Of a stretch of DNA of 9,820 nucleotides, positions 5,515 to 9,820 are shown in pieces. The translations under genes were made by a program, and so were the position numbers. The DNA comes from an uncultured Methylophilus sp. GTDB lineage: Bacteria > Pseudomonadota > Gammaproteobacteria > Burkholderiales > Methylophilaceae. Position 1 is the first letter of the stretch, and the number at the start of each line of letters is the position of its first letter. The stretch is taken from NCBI GenBank assembly GCA_936943315.1, contig CAKZJM010000177.1, positions 1 to 9,820 of the forward strand, written 5' to 3'. The notes below the pieces were generated by a model. It did not search any database and was not told the DNA's origin. It saw nothing but the letters and a program-made list of their open reading frames with translations.

Positions 5515-6432
5515 TTATTTTTGCTTGTCACCAATATGGCTCTGGCCACGCATTCTGGCGAGCTTGACCTGTTTTTGGCGCTCACGTAGCGACTCTTTTT
5601 TCTCTGCAGACAATTTATCAAAACAATAAGGGCAAGAGATCCCCGCTTCATATTGTTCGCTTTGCATTTCTTCTTTGGTCAGCGGCATGCGGCAGGCGTA
5701 ACACTGGTCATGGTCACCGACTTCCAGCCCATGTTTGACGGCTACGCGCTGGTCAAACACAAAACAATCACCCTCCCACAGACTTTGCTCCTTGGGCACG
5801 GTTTCCAGGTACTTGAGAATGCCGCCTTGCAGATGATAGACCTCTTCAAACCCTTGCTGCTTCATGTATGAAGACGCTTTTTCGCAGCGGATGCCACCGG
5901 TGCAAAACATGGCGACTTTTTTATGTTTGGTTTTATCCAGGTTCTCGGCCACGTATTTGGGAAACTCGCGGAAGGTCGTCGTTTTAGGATCAACCGCGCC
6001 CTTAAAAGTGCCAATGTGCACTTCGTAATCATTGCGGGTATCTAGCACGATCACGTCAGGGTCAGAAATAATGGCGTTCCAGTCTTCAGGTTTAACATAG
6101 GTGCCGACAACTAGGTTAGGATCAACCTCGGGCACGCCCATGGTGACGATCTCTTTTTTGAGCTTGACCTTCATGCGGTAGAACGGATGGCTGTCTGCCC
6201 AGGATTCTTTATGTTCGAGGTCGGCCAGGCGCGGATCCTGGCGTAAATAGGTCAGTATGGCGCGAATCTCTTCCGGTTTTCCGGCAATCGTGCCATTGAT
6301 GCCTTCGTGCGCCAGCAGCAAAGTGCCTTTTATGTGGTGTTTCTGGCAAGCCTCTAAAATCGGTTGTTGCAGGTCTTTATAATCGCTAAGCGTGACGAAT
6401 TTGTAGAGGGCGGCAGTGAGAAATTGACTCAT
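5515..6432 (-). CDS. trhO: tRNA uridine(34) hydroxylase, rhodanese family (TrhO/YceA)
   Basis: Members of this family make 5-hydroxyuridine at the wobble position 34 of tRNAs, using oxygen, as a step toward cmo5U/mo5U. The 305-residue protein has the N-terminal acylphosphatase-like domain typical of the family (about 1-95, with HEGINGT at 42-48) and a rhodanese domain (about 115-215) with DTRNDYE at 131. The active-site loop CTGGIRCEK starts at C177. The C-terminal extension has two CxxC pairs (C244/C247 and C267/C270), a probable zinc site, and then a basic tail. Length and motifs fit the family well. No good Shine-Dalgarno sequence precedes the ATG at 6432. The gene follows the fhc terminator, so it is transcribed separately; a palindrome at 6453-6466 lies just upstream. 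Confidence 0.93.
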   Translation of the reverse strand: MSQFLTAALYKFVTLSDYKDLQQPILEACQKHHIKGTLLLAHEGINGTIAGKPEEIRAILTYLRQDPRLADLEHKESWADSHPFYRMKVKLKKEIVTMGVPEVDPNLVVGTYVKPEDWNAIISDPDVIVLDTRNDYEVHIGTFKGAVDPKTTTFREFPKYVAENLDKTKHKKVAMFCTGGIRCEKASSYMKQQGFEEVYHLQGGILKYLETVPKEQSLWEGDCFVFDQRVAVKHGLEVGDHDQCYACRMPLTKEEMQSEQYEAGISCPYCFDKLSAEKKESLRERQKQVKLARMRGQSHIGDKQK

Positions 6433-6452
6433 GTGAGAACAGGCTTTATTTC

Positions 6453-6466
6453 AAAATCGCGATTTT
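6453..6466. promoter_or_regulatory. 14-bp perfect palindrome upstream of trhO
   Basis: AAAATCGCGATTTT is a perfect inverted repeat whose near edge is 20 bases from the trhO start codon. It lies inside the only promoter space available to that gene (6433-6487). On the - strand, TTAGAG and TGAAAT flank most of it with a 17-base gap and could be weak -35 and -10 boxes, which would place the dyad in the spacer like an operator. The regulator, if any, is unknown. Confidence 0.4.
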
Positions 6467-6487
6467 ACCACTCTAACCCACTGATGC

Positions 6488-6515
6488 AAAAAGAAAAACG
6501 GGCACAAGGCCCGTT
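6488..6515 (-). terminator. Rho-independent terminator of the fhc operon
   Basis: On the - strand, AACGGGC (6515-6509), a five-base loop CTTGT and GCCCGTT (6503-6497) form a 7-bp hairpin. It is followed at once by TTTCTTTTT when read downstream through 6488. It lies 25 bases after the fhcC stop codon and before trhO, so it separates the two transcription units. Confidence 0.88.
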
Positions 6516-6540
6516 GATCTCGAATTGCTAAATCGGACAG

Positions 6541-7212
6541 CTAAGACTGGATGACCAGGATTTCACCTTTGCCCAGGCCGCCCATATCCCCCATCCAGCG
6601 TTGTACGCGCTGACTACTGATCTGTGCAAACCGGCTATCCAGCAGTTTGAAAGATTTATACAGAATATTGAGGAAAGGCAATTTGTGAAAACCGCAATCT
6701 ATCCAGGTGGCTTGAGGTGCCGGCGCTTGCGCCAGCAACAAGGTGCCCCGCTTCATGCCGTAGCCCAGGTGTGTACCCGTGCTGCCCAGCACACCCAGCG
6801 TGCCCGCCATCATGTCCGAGCCACAATAGTCACCGGCATTGCCTTCGATCAGCAGCATGCCGCGGCGCATACGGTCGCCCGCACGCGCACTGGCGTTACC
6901 TTTACAGATAAGCACACCGTTTTGCAGTTGTGCGCCTAAAAAATCACCCGCATCGCCCTCGACGATTAGCTGGCCCGCCGTCATACCGAAACCGATATAG
7001 TGGTGAGATGAAGTCGTGTTTTTGAAGGTGACTTTAGGCGTTTCTACCCCAGCATCCACGCTGACTTCAAATGCATCCGACACACTCAGGTTAGCGGCCA
7101 ATTTGATCGCTGAGATGTCGGCAACAGTTTTGCCTTGTAAAGCCAGTGGCAATAAAGCACGGCAATCGACTGTGCGAGAAACTGGCTTGGCAGTTAAAAT
7201 GATATGGCTCAT
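6541..7212 (-). CDS. fhcC: Formyltransferase/hydrolase complex subunit C
   Basis: FhcC is the bacterial counterpart of formylmethanofuran dehydrogenase subunit C (FwdC/FmdC). It is a structural subunit of the Fhc complex that converts formyl-H4MPT to formate. The 223-residue protein has a right-handed beta-helix made of repeats of the type G-M-x-x-G-x-L-x-x-x-G-x-A-G (about 72-160, for example IGFGMTAGQL, DRMRRGMLLIEGNAGD and YGMKRGTLLL), the fold shared with the glutamate synthase alpha C-terminal domain. An aromatic tail follows. The product is shorter than the roughly 29-kDa subunit I recall from Methylobacterium, though the beta-helix and C-terminus look complete. The ATG overlaps the fhcD stop as ATGA. 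GGAGGTGA (7224-7217) is a very strong ribosome binding site. Confidence 0.93.
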   Translation of the reverse strand: MSHIILTAKPVSRTVDCRALLPLALQGKTVADISAIKLAANLSVSDAFEVSVDAGVETPKVTFKNTTSSHHYIGFGMTAGQLIVEGDAGDFLGAQLQNGVLICKGNASARAGDRMRRGMLLIEGNAGDYCGSDMMAGTLGVLGSTGTHLGYGMKRGTLLLAQAPAPQATWIDCGFHKLPFLNILYKSFKLLDSRFAQISSQRVQRWMGDMGGLGKGEILVIQS

Positions 7213-8135
7213 GCGGTCACCTCCCCGCTTAAAATTGGGCGCAGTTTAAAGTGATGTTGACCCAGCTTGCCGCCATAATTACCGGCAGACACACGCAAAA
7301 TGCCATTGTCTTTACCCAGGCTACAGGCCGCTTCGATACCGGCTTTCATGGAGACTGCAATATCTTCAAAAGTCAGGCCGTTCACCACAATTTCCATCAC
7401 GCTTTCCACACGCGGATCTAGTTCGCTTTTCACCACCCCTTTGAGCGTGGGACAGAAGGCATCATTGGTACTGGCAAACATTTTGGGGTATTTGCTGCCC
7501 ACCTTGGAGCCAGAACGCACGACCCCGCCCGGGAAAGGCATAATCACATTGGGCAATTTACGCATGGCGTCAATCGCCGCTTCGCAGGCCGTGAGCACTT
7601 GCGCCTGGCTGGCCCCCAGCACCAGGAAGTTGCCGCCGCCGATGGCACGCACCATGCCTGTGGTTTCTTCGGTTAAAAACTCACCATCCATGACCGGAAT
7701 CCGCCAGTAGCGCTTGAGCTTGCCTGTGGCATCGGGAATTTGCTTGGACACCTGGTAACCATCACCAAAGAAGCGCAGATGCTTGCCCAGGCTGATCATT
7801 TCTTCAGACTCAATGCCGGCAAAAGCCGCGGCGGTTGGGCAGGTGAGTATGCATTGTCCCATACGGGTTTCCAGCTGTTGCATAAGCACTTTACTGCCCA
7901 TCGCAAACATCAGCACACTCACGCCTGGGCGGCCATCCGGCGTTTCATCCTCAGAAAGTTCACGCTCTATGCCGGCCTCTACGCCACAGCCGATCACACT
8001 GGTGGCAAAACCAGTCATGGCATTGGCAGCGTTATAGGCCCAGCGCAGATTTTGCGCGGTAATCAGGATACGTGTGCCGCGCATATTGAATGCTTCGGCA
8101 AAGGTGTCATCTATGTCTACGCCATTTAACTGCAT
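7209..8135 (-). CDS. fhcD: Formylmethanofuran:H4MPT formyltransferase, complex subunit D
   Basis: FhcD transfers the formyl group from N5-formyl-tetrahydromethanopterin to the methanofuran analogue, supplying substrate to FhcA. The 308-residue protein is colinear with archaeal Ftr. It shows the N-terminal NGV-I-DTFAEAF signature at about 4-16, a central GGGNFLVLGAS stretch (166-176) and PFPGGVVRSGSKVGSKYP at 200-217. It ends with the conserved AGNYGGKLGQHHFKL segment (284-298). The start is set at ATG 8135 rather than the GTG at 8141. AGGGG (8145-8141) is then five bases upstream, whereas it would touch the GTG. The shorter form also begins MQLNGV, like other family members. Its start sits two bases after the fhcA stop, and its own stop overlaps fhcC, so the three are translationally coupled. 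Confidence 0.95.
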   Translation of the reverse strand: MQLNGVDIDDTFAEAFNMRGTRILITAQNLRWAYNAANAMTGFATSVIGCGVEAGIERELSEDETPDGRPGVSVLMFAMGSKVLMQQLETRMGQCILTCPTAAAFAGIESEEMISLGKHLRFFGDGYQVSKQIPDATGKLKRYWRIPVMDGEFLTEETTGMVRAIGGGNFLVLGASQAQVLTACEAAIDAMRKLPNVIMPFPGGVVRSGSKVGSKYPKMFASTNDAFCPTLKGVVKSELDPRVESVMEIVVNGLTFEDIAVSMKAGIEAACSLGKDNGILRVSAGNYGGKLGQHHFKLRPILSGEVTA

Positions 8136-8137
8136 AT

Positions 8138-9790
8138 TCACCCCTGGCTATGGTTAATGACATGATTGCGGCCATCTTCCGCAATATGGTCATTCGAAAT
8201 TTTGAAATTTTGCATCTGCATGGTGTGGTAACGGTCAAAATACTGTTTGATGTCTTTTTCCACGCCCGTATCAAAGGCAGGTTTGGCGGTATGGGTGGCT
8301 TTTACCACTTTGCCCTCTTTCACCACCAGCTCGCCATCTTTAAACACCAGGTCTGGTTTGGCAAACATGGCTTCCTTATCCGCCTGGTCGGTATAGACCG
8401 TAATATCTGCTGCGGCACCCACGCCTAAATGGCCGCGGTCATTGAGGCCGATCAATTTAGCGGGCGCTGCGCGGGTCATGGTGGCGATTTCATACAGGCT
8501 GTATTCGCGATCCAGCGACTTGAGGTTGCTCATGGCCTGTGCATCCAGGTTGAGTTTATCGAAAGCATCGTTGCGGAACGATTTATCCATCAGCAAGCGA
8601 ATCAGGTGCGGATAGCTTGTAAACGGTGCGCCGTTCGGGTGATCCGTGGTCAGAAATACGCGCCAGGGGTCGTCTACACTTAAAAACACTTCAAGGCCAA
8701 TCGCCCATTGCAAGGCATTGACGTAATTTTCATCCCGGTATTTGAAAGGGACCACGCCACAACCGGCATCACACTCAATGTCCATAATCACCGACTTTTT
8801 GGGATTGGCGACTTTGGCATTTAAGTGCTGCATCATGTTATCGCCAGACGCGGTCACGGTCTGACCAAACAGGATCTGGCCCACATCCGCGGTGATATGT
8901 TTATTGTTATTGATCGCTTCGGCGATATTGGCGGCCGCAGAAGAAAACTTTTTATCGCCTTCTGTGCCGTAGCTATGAAACTGGATATGCGTCAAATGCA
9001 TGGGCAAGCCATCGCTGGCCCCCATAGTGTCTAGCGTGGTCTGGAAGTTACCGGCCACGCCCAAGTTGTTACAGTGCACATGCAGCGGCTTGGCAATGCC
9101 CAGCTCGTTTACGGCACGGCTCAGCGCCTGCAAAATACGGCGCGGCGTAATATTGTAAAAACTATGTAGCTGGTCCAGGTCCTGGCGGCGCTCATTGAAT
9201 TTAAAGGCGGAAATCCCACCCGGATTCACCACTTTAATGCCTATGGTTTGCGTCGCATGCAAGGTCCAGGCCACATAATCATTGATGGTTTTCTGGTCAG
9301 CATTCTGGCTCAGCAAGCGCAGCAGGTAATCATCGTTGCCCAACATGGCATAGCCGCCCTTGTCGATCATGGGCGTGTCGCCCATTTCCATATGGGCCTG
9401 GCGGGCATTGACCGCCAAAACCGCAGGCTCAAACGCGGCAGTGTAGCCCATCTCGATATAGCGCATGCCGGTATCGGTGGTATTCGGTGTGGCATGATGA
9501 CTGCAGTTGGCGCCGCAGATGTGCGCTTCAGGCTCTTGCAGCTTGCGCATGGCCTGGTATTCAGGCAGCAGCATACGCGCAATATTGACTTTGCCGCCAC
9601 CGATATGACTGTGCATATCAATCGCGCCTGCCATGACGATTTTGCCGTTCAGGTCATGCACCTGGTTGATTTTTTCACTGTCAGCTGGTTTAGCAATAAT
9701 GCGACCATCGCGGATATAAATATCCTGCACTACGCCATCCTTGTTATGGGCGGGATCAATCGCTTTGGCATTTTTGAGTAGCGTAATCAT
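8138..9790 (-). CDS. fhcA: Formyltransferase/hydrolase complex subunit A (formylmethanofuran amidohydrolase)
   Basis: FhcA hydrolyses the formyl amide of formyl-methanofuran (methylofuran in methylotrophs) to formate, the last step of H4MPT-dependent formaldehyde oxidation. The 550-residue protein has the amidohydrolase layout of archaeal FwdA. Metal-binding H60 and H62 lie in DMHSHIGGG. K186 in GIKVVNPGG is a candidate carboxylated lysine. Further histidines are HVHC (237-239) and THIQFHSYG (268-272), and D383 is in TTDHPNG. In the bacterial complex the reaction is hydrolytic only and not coupled to CO2 reduction; this is known of the family. AAGGAG (9803-9798) lies seven bases before the ATG. 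The start overlaps the upstream fhcB stop as ATGA, and its own stop lies within the fhcD ribosome binding region. Confidence 0.97.
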   Translation of the reverse strand: MITLLKNAKAIDPAHNKDGVVQDIYIRDGRIIAKPADSEKINQVHDLNGKIVMAGAIDMHSHIGGGKVNIARMLLPEYQAMRKLQEPEAHICGANCSHHATPNTTDTGMRYIEMGYTAAFEPAVLAVNARQAHMEMGDTPMIDKGGYAMLGNDDYLLRLLSQNADQKTINDYVAWTLHATQTIGIKVVNPGGISAFKFNERRQDLDQLHSFYNITPRRILQALSRAVNELGIAKPLHVHCNNLGVAGNFQTTLDTMGASDGLPMHLTHIQFHSYGTEGDKKFSSAAANIAEAINNNKHITADVGQILFGQTVTASGDNMMQHLNAKVANPKKSVIMDIECDAGCGVVPFKYRDENYVNALQWAIGLEVFLSVDDPWRVFLTTDHPNGAPFTSYPHLIRLLMDKSFRNDAFDKLNLDAQAMSNLKSLDREYSLYEIATMTRAAPAKLIGLNDRGHLGVGAAADITVYTDQADKEAMFAKPDLVFKDGELVVKEGKVVKATHTAKPAFDTGVEKDIKQYFDRYHTMQMQNFKISNDHIAEDGRNHVINHSQG

Positions 9791-9820
9791 GCCAAATCTC
9801 CTTGTAATGCAGTTTCAATC
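9787..9820 (-). CDS. fhcB: 3' end of fhcB (Fhc complex subunit B), partial
   Basis: The last codons of a gene enter from the right edge and read ...IETALQGDLA followed by TGA at 9789-9787. The stop overlaps the fhcA start as ATGA, the same kind of coupling seen at the fhcD/fhcC junction. Ten residues are too few to identify a family. The call rests on operon order, since fhcB precedes fhcA in the fhcBADC clusters known from methylotrophic Proteobacteria. The alternative is that this frame is not coding and fhcA begins a transcript here. Confidence 0.6.
   Translation of the reverse strand, partial: IETALQGDLA

Noticed and set aside
8429..9781. Several + strand frames, one of 177 codons, opposite fhcA
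   Set aside because: They are antisense to a strongly conserved enzyme gene, show composition typical of shadow frames, and lack ribosome binding sites.

Overview
The window most likely comes from a methylotrophic betaproteobacterium of the Methylophilaceae type (Methylotenera, Methylophilus, Methylovorus or Methylobacillus relatives). The right end carries the fhc genes of the tetrahydromethanopterin-linked formaldehyde oxidation pathway. The left end carries an integron of the kind known from freshwater and soil Proteobacteria. The genus is an inference; no rRNA gene or other direct marker is present.

Left region (1-3151): a chromosomal integron. An intact integron integrase gene (2168-3151, + strand) is divergent from an array of at least five gene cassettes on the - strand. 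The array starts at the attI junction near 2031-2037 and runs off the left edge. Cassette limits, placed at the G|TT recombination points, are: cassette 1, 1394-2036; cassette 2, 915-1393; cassette 3, 520-914; cassette 4, 64-519; cassette 5, 63 to beyond base 1. Each complete cassette holds one small ORF and ends in an attC site. In all four, the R'' box of the cassette's own attC is complementary to its first bases, as expected for a cassette that once circularised. Three attC sites are 60 bp long and nearly identical; the fourth is an unrelated 87-bp site. The cassettes encode a membrane protein, an orphan soluble protein, an HNH nuclease-like protein, a secreted small protein and the start of another exported protein.

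Middle region (3172-6432, - strand): a GAF-PAS-GGDEF-EAL cyclic-di-GMP enzyme, convergent with the integrase and ending 20 bp from its stop codon, and a rhodanese-type tRNA uridine hydroxylase (TrhO/YceA family). A 14-bp perfect palindrome lies just upstream of trhO.

Right region (6488-9820, - strand): the 3' end of the formyltransferase/hydrolase operon, in the order fhcB (last codons only), fhcA, fhcD, fhcC. All three junctions are tightly coupled stop/start overlaps, and a clear rho-independent terminator follows fhcC. The encoded complex moves the formyl group from formyl-H4MPT to a methanofuran analogue and hydrolyses it to formate.

The core metabolic genes look ordinary and intact. The unusual content is the cassette array, whose functions are mostly unknown.
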